A DNA stretch of 50,383 nucleotides from Prevotella sp. (GTDB lineage: Bacteria; Bacteroidota; Bacteroidia; Bacteroidales; Bacteroidaceae). The notes beneath the pieces are model-generated. The model made no database searches and was not told the DNA's origin. It saw nothing but the letters and a program-made list of their open reading frames with translations. The stretch spans positions 1 to 50,383 of the forward strand of contig JAEEQB010000033.1 of assembly GCA_016285075.1 (NCBI GenBank), given 5' to 3'. Of the stretch, positions 22,827 through 32,200 are shown one piece after another. Position numbers and translations under genes: made by a program. Position 1 is the first letter of the stretch; each line of letters starts with the position of its first letter.

Positions 22827-25712
22827 ATGATACGACAAACAACCTTTTCAAGACTCAACACAGGTATGGCCTGGCTGGTTTTCACCATCGCTGCCATTGT
22901 GTATTGTATGACTGTTGAACCCACCGCCAGCTTGTGGGATTGTCCGGAGTTTATTGCGAGTGGCTATAAATTAGAGATTGGGCATCCGCCTGGAGCACCA
23001 TTCTTTATGTTGGTGGCAAACCTGTTCTCACATCTGGCCAGCGACCATTCGCATGTGGCACTTATGGTCAATCTGCTTTCTGCACTCCTGAGTGCGGGCT
23101 GTATCTTCTTCCTGTTTCTCACCATCACTCATTTGGCGGGAAAACTGATTGGCCAGGCGAGCGAAGACATGACCGTTTCGCAAGCTGTCTGCATAGAGGC
23201 ATGTGGCGTAGTGGGGGCGTTGGCTTATACGTTTAGCGACACCTTCTGGTTCTCGGCAGTAGAGGCAGAGGTCTATGCCTTCTCAAGTTTCCTCACGGCT
23301 CTGATGTTCTGGCTGATCCTGAAATGGGAGGATGAGGCCGACAGCCTGAGCAGCGACAGATGGATTATCCTGATAGCCTATATCACAGGACTCTCCATAG
23401 GCGTCCACTTGCTCTGCCTGCTGTGTCTGCCCGCTATGTCGTTCGTAGTCTATTTCCATCAGACAAAGAAGGTTACAGGGTGGGGGATGCTGAAAACACT
23501 CCTGGCAGGCGGCTTACTGGTGGGCATGATCCTCTATGGTCTCATACCTGGTGTGGTGAGAATCGGCGGATGGTTTGAATTGCTGTTTACCAATGTACTG
23601 GGTTGTAGCTACAACACAGGACTCACCTGCTATGTCATCCTGCTGACAGGAACACTTGTCATACTATATTATAAGGTACGCGAAAGGGTCTTTAAGTTGA
23701 CATTGGCTTGTCTGCTGATGATATTGGCAGGCTATAGCAGCTACGGCGTCATCTTGATCCGAGCCAAAGCCAGTCCGCCTATGTGCGAGAATGCTCCAGA
23801 CAACATCTTCTCCCTGGGAAGCTATCTGAATCGTGAGCAATACGGCAAGACTCCACTTTTGTATGGTCCGGCTTACTGCAGCGAGATCGACAGAGAGACC
23901 CAAGGCGACTATATGGTGGCAAAGCAGAAAGAAGGAAAATCCGTCTATCGTCCTGTTTCCGATTCTGCAAGGCAGGAGTATGAGGTTGTACGTCACGATA
24001 TAGAATATGAGTATAGGAACAACATGTATTTCCCCAGGATGCATTCAGCACGCCATGCGAAGGAATACGAAAACTGGATGGGCGGTGTCAAGAAGAAAGA
24101 CGGTGTGCCTACTACTGCAGAGAACCTGCGTTTCTTCCTGTCTTACCAAGTGAATTTCATGTACTGGCGCTATTTCCTATGGAACTTCGTAGGCCGGCAG
24201 AACAATATCCAGGGACATGGAGAGGTGGAACATGGGAACTGGATCACAGGTTTCCGTTGTATTGACGACTTGTTGCTGGGTTGCGATACATCGAAGCTAC
24301 CTTCAGACCTTGCCCAGAACAAAGGACGGAATGTGTTCTACGCTTTGCCGTTGCTGCTGGGGCTGCTGGGGATATGGTGGCAGTGGCGCAGCAGTCGTGG
24401 CAGGCAGCAACTGCTCGTTGTCATGCTGCTGTTTGTGATGACGGGTCTTGCCATCGTGGTTTATCTCAATCAGACCCCGCTCCAGCCCCGTGAACGTGAC
24501 TATGCCTATGCCGGCTCTTTCTATGCCTTTGCCATTTGGATAGGCTTGGGCGTGAGAGCTGTTACGGCCCTGATGCAGAAAGCTCTTGGAAACAGAAAGG
24601 GCGCTACTGTTGCCGGAGCCTTGATATGCCTGGCAGTGCCTTTACAGATGGTGAGTCAGACGTGGGATGACCACGATCGCTCAGACCGTTATACCTGTCG
24701 CGATTTTGGCGCAAACTATCTTGAGACTATGCAGCGTGAGGGCAAGCCAATCATCATCACAAACGGCGACAACGACACGTTTCCCCTTTGGTATAACCAT
24801 GAGGTGGAAGGTGTGCGGACCGATACACGCGATTGTAATATGGAATACCTGCAGACCGATTGGTACATAGACCAGATGAAACGCCCTGCCTACGGCTCTC
24901 CAGCCCTGCCCATCAGCATGAACCACGAAGACTACAAGGAAGGGCGCTTGGAGTATGTGCCTGTTAATGCCGACAGCCTTACCATAGGCAATACGGCCAT
25001 CTCGCTGAAAGGGAAACAGGTGTTGTACAAGAACGAGCTGATGGTGCTTGAAATGCTGTCACAAGCCCAATGGCAACGGCCCATCTATGTTTCCATCAGC
25101 TTAGGCGCTGATAATCTTTCGTTCCTCCGCGACCATCTGGTACTCGAAGGACTTGCCTATCGCGTTACGCCAACAGCTGTCAACCAGCGCATTGACGTGG
25201 AGAGGCTTTACGACAATATCATGCATCGGTTCCGCTATGGCGGTCTTGACAAAAAAGGGATTTATGTGGATGAAGACGTAAAACGAATGGCCTTCTACCA
25301 TCAATTCATCATGAGCGTACTTATCGACTCTCTGCTCCAGCAAGGTGACGTGAAGCGTGCTATGTCTGTATGTAGGAAGTGGCAGCAGGAGATGCCGCGG
25401 GAAAACGTTCCTTATACCGAACATGCCCTGTCAATGGCCCGTTGTTGTTATCAGGCCCATCAGCCGAAGCGTGGTGATGAGATAGTCAGTAACTTGCTTC
25501 ACCGCTCGGCAGAGTGGCTCTCTTGGATAGAAACGATTTCCCATCCGCGCCGTTCTGGTTCGCTCTATTCGCTGCAGTCGTGGATGCAGACGATGGAGGA
25601 TGCTCTTGTCGTAGCGAAGAAATATGAAAGAACAGGATTATATCATCAATACATCAAGCAATATGAACAGTACGTCAAGCAATATGAACAATATGTCACG
25701 CAATATGAATAG
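22827..25712 (+). CDS. GT117-family (DUF2723) protein O-glycosyltransferase-like membrane protein
   Basis: A 961-residue membrane protein. Its N-terminal 330 residues hold about ten helices and the DUF2723 signature: EPTASLWDCPEFIASGYKL with an acidic Asp-x-x-Glu after TM1 and IGHPPGAPFFML. A second helix cluster lies at about 505-605 and a soluble C-terminal region follows. DUF2723 is the family of human TMEM260, a protein O-mannosyltransferase (CAZy GT117); Bacteroidota homologues are thought to glycosylate exported proteins using a lipid-linked sugar. The last residues form a 7-residue repeat (IKQYEQY, VKQYEQY, VTQYE) encoded by a 21-bp tandem repeat. The DUF3098 gene overlaps this end in another frame. 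Confidence 0.85.
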   Translation: MIRQTTFSRLNTGMAWLVFTIAAIVYCMTVEPTASLWDCPEFIASGYKLEIGHPPGAPFFMLVANLFSHLASDHSHVALMVNLLSALLSAGCIFFLFLTITHLAGKLIGQASEDMTVSQAVCIEACGVVGALAYTFSDTFWFSAVEAEVYAFSSFLTALMFWLILKWEDEADSLSSDRWIILIAYITGLSIGVHLLCLLCLPAMSFVVYFHQTKKVTGWGMLKTLLAGGLLVGMILYGLIPGVVRIGGWFELLFTNVLGCSYNTGLTCYVILLTGTLVILYYKVRERVFKLTLACLLMILAGYSSYGVILIRAKASPPMCENAPDNIFSLGSYLNREQYGKTPLLYGPAYCSEIDRETQGDYMVAKQKEGKSVYRPVSDSARQEYEVVRHDIEYEYRNNMYFPRMHSARHAKEYENWMGGVKKKDGVPTTAENLRFFLSYQVNFMYWRYFLWNFVGRQNNIQGHGEVEHGNWITGFRCIDDLLLGCDTSKLPSDLAQNKGRNVFYALPLLLGLLGIWWQWRSSRGRQQLLVVMLLFVMTGLAIVVYLNQTPLQPRERDYAYAGSFYAFAIWIGLGVRAVTALMQKALGNRKGATVAGALICLAVPLQMVSQTWDDHDRSDRYTCRDFGANYLETMQREGKPIIITNGDNDTFPLWYNHEVEGVRTDTRDCNMEYLQTDWYIDQMKRPAYGSPALPISMNHEDYKEGRLEYVPVNADSLTIGNTAISLKGKQVLYKNELMVLEMLSQAQWQRPIYVSISLGADNLSFLRDHLVLEGLAYRVTPTAVNQRIDVERLYDNIMHRFRYGGLDKKGIYVDEDVKRMAFYHQFIMSVLIDSLLQQGDVKRAMSVCRKWQQEMPRENVPYTEHALSMARCCYQAHQPKRGDEIVSNLLHRSAEWLSWIETISHPRRSGSLYSLQSWMQTMEDALVVAKKYERTGLYHQYIKQYEQYVKQYEQYVTQYE

Positions 25713-25980
25713 TGAGTCAAGCAGTTCTTGCAAGGGTAAATGTCCATGGACCGTCGTTTTAACCAGTCGCCGCATCATACTGACAGCATGTATCTTAATA
25801 GCCTTGGGCTATGTGTTGATGTCAGGGCCCGGCAGCACGGAATCGTCCTTCAATCCTGATATCTTCTCACCAGTGAGGATTGGCATAGCCCCGATGCTTT
25901 GCCTGGCAGGATATCTGCTGATCATTGTAGGGATTCTCAAAAAAACTGCTCCGAAGGACTTGCCGTCTCAGAAAAAATAA
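25624..25980 (+). CDS. DUF3098 small membrane protein
   Basis: Up to 118 residues. The C-terminal 70 match DUF3098, a two-helix protein of unknown function found throughout Bacteroidota: YVLMSGPGSTESSFNPDIFSPVRIGIAPMLCLAGYLLII. The N-terminus is uncertain. Reading from 25624 gives an 89-base overlap with GT117 and an Asn/Ser/Met-rich head made by the 21-bp repeat (NMNSTSS, NMNNMSR, NMNSESS). ATGs at 25663, 25684, 25693 and 25705 give shorter proteins, of which 25705 (MNSESSSSCKG) is closest to family length. Likely translated together with GT117. Confidence 0.75.
   Translation: MKEQDYIINTSSNMNSTSSNMNNMSRNMNSESSSSCKGKCPWTVVLTSRRIILTACILIALGYVLMSGPGSTESSFNPDIFSPVRIGIAPMLCLAGYLLIIVGILKKTAPKDLPSQKK
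25650..25712 (+). repeat. 21-bp tandem repeat read in two frames
   Basis: Units 25650-25670, 25671-25691 and 25692-25712, each around GTCAAGCAATATGAACA, with a degenerate fourth at 25713-25733. The third unit ends with the GT117 stop codon. The unit length is a multiple of three, so gain or loss changes both overlapping proteins by seven residues without a frameshift. Confidence 0.9.
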
Positions 25981-25981
25981 T

Positions 25982-25989
25982 TAATTTTG
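25982..25989 (+). promoter_or_regulatory. -7 box of the tRNA methyltransferase gene
   Basis: TAATTTTG with TTG at 25960-25962 (spacer 19). Its 3' edge is only 7 bases from the ATG at 25997, so a transcript from here would be leaderless or nearly so. Confidence 0.5.
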
Positions 25990-25996
25990 CAGGCAA

Positions 25997-26728
25997 ATGA
26001 GCAACAGCTTCTTTCAATTCAAACAATTCAGGATAGGCCAGGAACGCTGCGCCATGAAAGTAGGTACCGATGGTACGCTGCTTGGCTCGTGGGCTGCTCT
26101 TCCTGCTCTTCCTGCAGAAAACCGCAGGCCAAGAGTGCTCGACATAGGGACAGGCACAGGGTTGATCGCGCTGATGATGGCCCAACGCTGTGACAGGGCT
26201 TTGGTGATGGCTATCGACATTGACGGGGATGCTGTAGCTCAAGCATGTTCCAATGTAGCTTCGTCACCTTTTGCAGAACGAGTAGAGGTGAAGAAGATTG
26301 ACATCAGATGCTGGAAGACAGAGCTGCCTGCTATGGAGCGGTTTGATGCGATTGTGAGTAATCCTCCTTATTTCCAGGATGCGCTGAAATGTCCTGATCC
26401 CCAACGGTCGGTGGCACGCCACAATACGGAACTGACTTTCGGGGAGTTGATGGAAGCTGCAGCGGGGCTGCTGGCCGACGACGGCGAGTTCTCGCTGATT
26501 ATTCCCTCGGAATGTAAGTCGCTTGTTGAGGGAAATGCAGCATTGGCAGGATTGTTCAAGAGCCGTGACTGTGTTGTCAGGACTACGCCAGCCAAGAATC
26601 CCCGCAGGTGTCTGATGGCATTCAGGAAGCATCCTTGTACGGTAGAGACAACAGAAGGCGTGCTGGAGCTGAAGCCGGGTGTGAGGTCTCCCTGGTATGA
26701 AGAACTGACAAAAGAATTTTATTTATGA
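25997..26728 (+). CDS. trmN: tRNA1(Val) (adenine37-N6)-methyltransferase-like
   Basis: A 243-residue Rossmann-fold SAM-dependent methyltransferase. SAM site: VLDIGTGTGLIALMMAQ (about 47-63) and AIDIDGDAVAQA. The catalytic NPPY motif (VSNPPYFQDA, about 118-127) marks N6-adenine or glutamine-type methylation. The N-terminal FQFKQFRIGQERCAMKVGTDG is characteristic of the YfiC/TrmN6 family, which modifies A37 in the anticodon loop of tRNA1(Val). The length is close to E. coli TrmN6 (245). The next gene overlaps by 4 bases. A second promoter appears to start directly at the ATG. Confidence 0.85.
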   Translation: MSNSFFQFKQFRIGQERCAMKVGTDGTLLGSWAALPALPAENRRPRVLDIGTGTGLIALMMAQRCDRALVMAIDIDGDAVAQACSNVASSPFAERVEVKKIDIRCWKTELPAMERFDAIVSNPPYFQDALKCPDPQRSVARHNTELTFGELMEAAAGLLADDGEFSLIIPSECKSLVEGNAALAGLFKSRDCVVRTTPAKNPRRCLMAFRKHPCTVETTEGVLELKPGVRSPWYEELTKEFYL

Positions 26729-27483
26729 TAGTAACGCTTTTACAAACCGATATCAAGTGGGCTGATCCAGCAGAGAACATCCTTCGGGCTGAACAGCTCA
26801 TCAGCAGTCAGCCTGCTTCCGACCTTTATGTGTTGCCAGAGATGTGGACTACGGGATTCGCCACAAAACCGATGGATGTGGCAGAGGAGGAAGACCATTC
26901 CGTATCGTTGAAATGGATGCGTGATACTGCCAGCAGACTGGACTGTGCCCTCTGTGGCAGCCTGGCAGTAAGGACAGCGGACGGTAAGTACAGGAATCGC
27001 CATTACTTCGTATCGCCTGACGAGACCTGTTTCTATGACAAGCACCATCTTTTCACCTATGGACATGAGGACCGCTATTTTACAGCAGGGCAGCAGCATA
27101 CCGTCGTCAGCTATCGTGACGTCAGGATCTTGTTGCTTACTTGCTACGACCTTCGGTTCCCCCTGTGGGCACGATATGGACTGGCTGGTACTTACGACTT
27201 GATTGTCTGTGTGGCCAATTGGCCAGACTCCAGACAACTTCCCTGGCGCTACCTCACAAGGGCACGTGCCATTGAGAACCAGTGCTATCTAGTTGGTGTG
27301 AACAGGGTGGGCAGTGATGTCTACTGCAACTACCAAGGAGAAAGCCTTGTCTGCGACTCAAATGGCGAGACTCTAGCCTTGTGCGGAGCTGAGGAAGAAG
27401 CAAAGACTGTGACGCTCGACTTCGAGGCTTTGGTAAAGACAAGAGGGAGGTTCAGAGTGCTGGAGGACAGGGATCGGCTTTGA
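26725..27483 (+). CDS. nitrilase-superfamily omega-amidase (YafV/Nit2-like)
   Basis: A 252-residue carbon-nitrogen hydrolase. The catalytic triad is visible as Glu in LPEMWTTGF, Lys in YDKHHLF and Cys in LLTCYDLRFP. The DLYVLPEMWTTGF and DKHHLFTYG contexts are those of the YafV/Nit2 omega-amidases, which hydrolyse alpha-ketoglutaramate or alpha-ketosuccinamate produced by glutamine or methionine transamination and so repair dead-end metabolites. It overlaps the tRNA methyltransferase gene by 4 bases, indicating co-translation, although no metabolic link between the two is evident. Confidence 0.85.
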   Translation: MIVTLLQTDIKWADPAENILRAEQLISSQPASDLYVLPEMWTTGFATKPMDVAEEEDHSVSLKWMRDTASRLDCALCGSLAVRTADGKYRNRHYFVSPDETCFYDKHHLFTYGHEDRYFTAGQQHTVVSYRDVRILLLTCYDLRFPLWARYGLAGTYDLIVCVANWPDSRQLPWRYLTRARAIENQCYLVGVNRVGSDVYCNYQGESLVCDSNGETLALCGAEEEAKTVTLDFEALVKTRGRFRVLEDRDRL

Positions 27484-27540
27484 ATCTTCTCTGTTTGTTA
27501 TAGACTGTGAAGCCCAGCCTTCTTCTCTGTTCGTTAGCAG

Positions 27541-27612
27541 CTTTACGGCTAGGTTTCCTGCACTATTCGTTATAGGCTTTACGGCTAGGTTTCCTGCACT
27601 ATTCGTTATAGG
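27541..27612 (-). repeat. 36-bp tandem repeat at the 3' end of the ligase gene
   Basis: Two identical 36-bp units (27541-27576 and 27577-27612), each starting CTTTACGGCTAGGTTTCCTG; a diverged third copy (27613 onward) is the C-terminal coding end of the adenylate-forming ligase. On the minus strand each unit in the ligase frame ends AlaTyrAsnGlu-stop, so the stop codon itself is repeated. Confidence 0.9.
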
Positions 27613-28912
27613 CTTTGCGGTCGAGTTTCCCGTTGTAGGTGCGTCTGACGGCATCCACCTGCTCGTAGAGCAACGGAACCTTGTAGGCTTCGAGTTTGGA
27701 ACTGAGGAAACGTGCTACGCGACGTTTGTCCAGTTTCTGCCCGTCATCCAAAACCACAAGCAGTTTCAAGGCCCGTCCAGTGATGGGGTGTGAGGCAGAT
27801 ATGCAGATGCAGTCGCGAATCTCGGGCAGCATCAGTACTGCATCCTCTACCTCGGTGGGAGCTACCTTGAAGCCTCCTACGTTAATGACGTCATCCTGGC
27901 GTCCCCCTATGTGCAACATCCCTTCTTCGTCAATGCGTCCGAGGTCAGACATATAGACCGTTCCATCGCGGAGTACTGTTGCGGTGAGCTCTGGCTCACC
28001 TATATATCCGCTCATCAGCGTATCGCCTTGACAGGAAATACGTCCCTCAGGAGTGATGATGATGCTGGAATGAGGCATCGTGTGCCCCAGGCAGCCAGCT
28101 ATGCAGCGTCCGTCGTTGTAGTTGTAGGTGCTGATGATGCCTGTCTCTGTAGAGGCATAGGTGTTGTATAGGCGTGTGTGGGGCAGCAAACGGCACAGTT
28201 CCAGCATGTCGGCATGGGGTAGGGGTGCACCGCCACTCTCTATGAAATCGATTTTCTCAGCATATTGGGATAAGCGCCCTGCAGCAAACTGGGTAATCAT
28301 ACGCACATTTGCCGGCACGAAAAAAGTCGCCATTTTCTCGCAGGGATAGTCGAGTGCCTGGAAGAATGTGTCCAGATCCTTCATGCCGTCAAGAATATAG
28401 ACGGTAGCACCCTGAACAATCAGTGGGAAAATCTTCGAGAGGCTTCCTATGTGGTTCAGCGGTCCGTGGACAATGAATGTCAGTTCGTGTGAAAACCCTT
28501 GCCCTGCAATGAGGTTCTCGGCATCGGCCACAATGGTCCTGTGGCTTATCATGACTCCTTTAGACTTGCCTGTGGTGCCTGTCGTGAAAAGCACGTCGGC
28601 AATGCCCTCCTGCGCCACGACACCTTCCAGGCTCTGCTCCAGCTCCTGGAAACGCGGTTCAGGCGTGTCCTTCTCCAGCGGAGCTGCCACACAACCTGCC
28701 AGATGAATGGCAAAATAGGTGACCAGGAAATCGATATCCTGCGAAGCACGGAAAAGGATGACAGTCCCTCTGGGATGAGAAATAGACTTAGCCCGCTCTC
28801 TGACCAACAGCCAGAGGCGGGCGTAAGTAAGATGTTCATTGCCGCACACAACGGCAGTCTTGTCAGGATAAAGACGGGCGTCCTGCTCGAGGTAGTCCTC
28901 TAAAGTCATCAT
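27599..28912 (-). CDS. stand-alone adenylate-forming acyl ligase
   Basis: A 437-residue ANL-superfamily enzyme that activates a carboxylic acid with ATP. Core motifs: FTTGTTGKSKGVMIS (A3 phosphate loop), NTYASTETG (A5), YMSDLGRIDEEG (A7), GGRQDDVINVGGFKVAPTEVE (hinge and A8), and C-terminal TYNGKLDRK with the adenylation Lys (A10). The A4 region reads VHGPLNHIGSL, more like fatty-acyl or aryl ligases than amino-acid A-domains, which carry Asp there. It is somewhat short for the family. Its start overlaps the carrier-protein gene by 4 bases, so the product probably loads that carrier. Substrate unknown. The 3' end is followed by two 36-bp repeats of itself. Confidence 0.85.
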   Translation of the reverse strand: MMTLEDYLEQDARLYPDKTAVVCGNEHLTYARLWLLVRERAKSISHPRGTVILFRASQDIDFLVTYFAIHLAGCVAAPLEKDTPEPRFQELEQSLEGVVAQEGIADVLFTTGTTGKSKGVMISHRTIVADAENLIAGQGFSHELTFIVHGPLNHIGSLSKIFPLIVQGATVYILDGMKDLDTFFQALDYPCEKMATFFVPANVRMITQFAAGRLSQYAEKIDFIESGGAPLPHADMLELCRLLPHTRLYNTYASTETGIISTYNYNDGRCIAGCLGHTMPHSSIIITPEGRISCQGDTLMSGYIGEPELTATVLRDGTVYMSDLGRIDEEGMLHIGGRQDDVINVGGFKVAPTEVEDAVLMLPEIRDCICISASHPITGRALKLLVVLDDGQKLDKRRVARFLSSKLEAYKVPLLYEQVDAVRRTYNGKLDRKAYNE

Positions 28913-29142
28913 GCCTCTTCTTTCTCCTTTATTTTCTTTTCCACCAGAGCAACAATACTGTCCAGTGTCTTCAGGTTCTTCGGAGTAGCGTCTGATGCTT
29001 CCAGACGGATGCCGAACTCATCGGCAAGGGTCATGAGGATGGTGGTGACTCCCAGCGAGTCAAGCTCGCTGAAGAGAAACTCCGAATCGAAGTCCACCAA
29101 CGGAAGCCTGTCTTCCAGCAATTCCCTAATCTTCTCTTTCAT
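28909..29142 (-). CDS. discrete acyl carrier protein
   Basis: A 77-residue four-helix carrier. Ser29 in FSELDSLGVTT is the phosphopantetheine site (family motif DSL). The length and acid-rich sequence fit free-standing carriers. The start is ATG 29142, giving MKEKIRELLEDR; the preceding TTG is unlikely. It is not the fatty-acid AcpP, which has a more conserved GADSLDTVEL motif. The overlapping ligase downstream makes a loading pair, as in DltA/DltC or AlmE/AlmF systems, but no matching transferase is adjacent. It may share the carB transcript. Confidence 0.85.
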   Translation of the reverse strand: MKEKIRELLEDRLPLVDFDSEFLFSELDSLGVTTILMTLADEFGIRLEASDATPKNLKTLDSIVALVEKKIKEKEEA

Positions 29143-29187
29143 CAATCAATTATTAATTATCCGCTCGACCTCTCGTCGCTTTCTTGC

Positions 29188-29225
29188 GCTCCATAGATGC
29201 TTAGAGGCTCCATAGGTGCTCAGGG
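29188..29225. repeat. 19-bp imperfect tandem repeat
   Basis: GCTCCATAGATGCTTAGAG and GCTCCATAGGTGCTCAGGG, adjacent, in the 114-base spacer between carB and the carrier-protein gene. No gene is seen here. Confidence 0.6.
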
Positions 29226-29256
29226 GCTTTGCGGAGGTCTTGCAAAGAATTATCAA

Positions 29257-32200
29257 TTAATTATTGTACTCCTGCCAAGGCTTGATCTGAATGTCCTCCA
29301 GCTTCATAGCGGTGAAGGCCTCGATGAATGCCTTTGCCAGCCGCACATTGGTCATCAGGGGGATGTTGTGGTCAATGGCACCGCGACGAATACGGTATCC
29401 GTTGGTCAGCTCTCGCTTCGTATGGTTCTTGGGAACATTGACAATAAGGTCGAACTTGTGGGCAGCAATCATGTCCATCACATTGTTCTCGCCCTCTTCG
29501 TCAGGCCAGCTGACAGGAATGGCTGTGACACCGTTCTCGTTGAAGAACTTGGCCGTACCGCCTGTGGCATAGACCGTGAAGCCTTTCTTCTCCAGTTCCT
29601 TGGCAGGCTCCAAGAGTGAAACCTTGCCCTTGGCTGCACCAGAGGAGATGAGGACACTCTTCTTTGGAAGACGATAACCTGTTGCTATCAAAGCGTTTAG
29701 CAGGGCTTCATTCAAGCTATCGCCCAAGCATCCTACTTCGCCAGTAGAGGACATGTCAACACCCAGCACGGGATCGGCATTCTGCAGTCTGGCAAACGAG
29801 AACTGAGATGCTTTCACGCCAATGCGGTCAATATCGAACTCAGACTTGTCAGGACGCTCATAGGGGGCGTCGAGCATGATTTTCGTAGCCGTCTCGATGA
29901 AGTTGCGCTTCAGTATCTTCGACACGAAGGGGAACGAACGGCTGGCGCGGAGATTACACTCAATCACCTTCACCTCGCGGTTCTTGGCAAGGAACTGTAT
30001 GTTGAAGGGACCACTGATGTTGAGCTCTTTGGCAATCTTGCGCGAGATGTGCTTGATCTGTCGGATTGTGGAGTAGTAGATATGCTGTGCAGGGAACACC
30101 ATCGTGGCGTCGCCAGAGTGTACGCCGGCATATTCCACATGCTCGGAAATGGCATATTCTATCACCTCGCCCTTGTCGGCTACGGCGTCGAACTCTATCT
30201 CCTTGGTCTCTGTCATGAACTTCGAGACCACCACAGGGAATTCCTTGCTTACTTCTGTGGCCATGTTGAGGAAGCGATGCAGCTCTTCTTCGTCGTAGCA
30301 CACATTCATAGCCGCACCAGACAGCACATAGGAAGGACGTACCAGCACGGGGTAGCCTACCTGATTGACGAAGTCCTTGACATCGTCAAAGCTTGTCAGC
30401 GCACGCCAGGCGGGCTGGTCGATACCCAGCTTGTCGAGCATGGCTGAGAACTTGTCGCGGTTCTCGGCACGGTCAATGTTCACAGGACTTGTACCTAATA
30501 CAGGCACTCCTTGACGATGCAGCTTCATGGCCAGATTGTTGGGAATCTGTCCACCCACAGAGACGATGACACCACGAGGCGACTCCAAGTCGATGACGTC
30601 GAGCACACGCTCCAGTGATAGCTCGTCGAAATAGAGGCGGTCGCACATGTCGTAGTCCGTCGATACGGTCTCAGGGTTATAGTTGATCATGATGCTCTTG
30701 TAGCCCAGCTTGCGAGCTGTGTTGATGGCATTTACAGAGCACCAGTCGAACTCTACAGAAGAGCCGATGCGGTAGGCACCAGAGCCGAGAACGATGACCG
30801 ATTTGTCGTGCTGATAGTAATTGATGTCGTGCTTGGGTTTATACTGCTCGCCTTGCGGATTGCCAAACGCGGGCACGTGCGTATACGTGAAATAGAGGTA
30901 GTTCGTCAGCTCTGGGTGCTCAGAGGCTACTGTAGGTATGCGCTTCACGGAAGGCATTATGCCGCGCTCCTTGCGGTGCTGGCGTACCTGCAGGTTCTCC
31001 TTCTCCATATTGGTAGCGGTAGACTTGATGACGAAGCGTGCTATCTGGAAATCGCTGAATCCGCAACGTTTCACCTCTAAAAGGAATTCATCAGGAATTT
31101 CTTCCAACTTATTGTATTTTTGCAGCTTATGCTTTAAGTCGACAATGTGCTTCAGGCGCTCCAGGAACCAGATGTCAATCTTTGTCAATTCCTCAATGCG
31201 CTCAACGGTGTAGCCTTCCTCCAGAGCCTGGGCAATGGCAAAGATGCGCAGGTCGGTGGGATTGGCCAAAGCATCGTCCAGGTCTTCGAACTTCGTGTGG
31301 TCGTTGCCTACAAAGCCGTGCATGCCCTGTCCTATCATACGCAATCCTTTCTGGATCATCTCCTCAAAGGAACGGCCGATACTCATGATTTCTCCTACAG
31401 ACTTCATGCTGGAGCCGATGAGGCGGCTCACGCCGACAAACTTCGTAAGGTCCCAGCGCGGAATCTTGCAGATCATGTAGTCGAGCTGTGGAGCCACATA
31501 GGCGCTGCTGGTGGTTCCCATCTCGCCGATCTGGTCGAGTGTATATCCCAAGGCAATCTTGGCAGCCACGAAAGCGAGAGGATATCCAGTGGCCTTCGAA
31601 GCGAGTGCAGAAGAGCGCGACAGACGCGCGTTGATCTCGATGATGCGGTAGTCGTTGGTCTGAGCGTTGAAGGCAAACTGGATATTGCATTCGCCCACGA
31701 TGCCCAGGTGCTTCACGCACTTGATGGTGATTTCCTGAAGCATCTTCACTTGCTCCTCAGTGAGCGAGCAGGTAGGAGCCACAACGATACTTTCACCCGT
31801 GTGGATGCCTAAGGGGTCGAAGTTCTCCATTGAGGCAACAGTGAAGCAGCGGTCGTTGGCATCGCGTATGCACTCGAACTCAATCTCTTTCCATCCCTTC
31901 AGGCTTTCTTCAACGAGGATCTGCGGTGCAAAGGTGAATGCGCTTTCAGCCAGCTCTACAAATGTCTTCTCGTCAGGGCAGATGCCTGATCCAAGACCGC
32001 CGAGAGCATAGGCGGAACGAATCATGATGGGGAAACCGATATCACGTGCTGCCTTCAGGGCGTCTTCCATGTTCTCGACAGCGTGGCTTACAGGAACCTT
32101 TAGTTCAACCTCGGCAAGCTTCTTGACGAAAAGGTCGCGGTCTTCAGTGTTCATGATGGCCTCGACGCTGGTGCCCAGCACTTCTACGCCATACTCCTTC

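Noticed and set aside
27373..27654. Minus-strand frame with repeated KPITNSAGNLAV blocks
   Set aside because: Out-of-frame reading of the 36-bp duplications and the nitrilase end.
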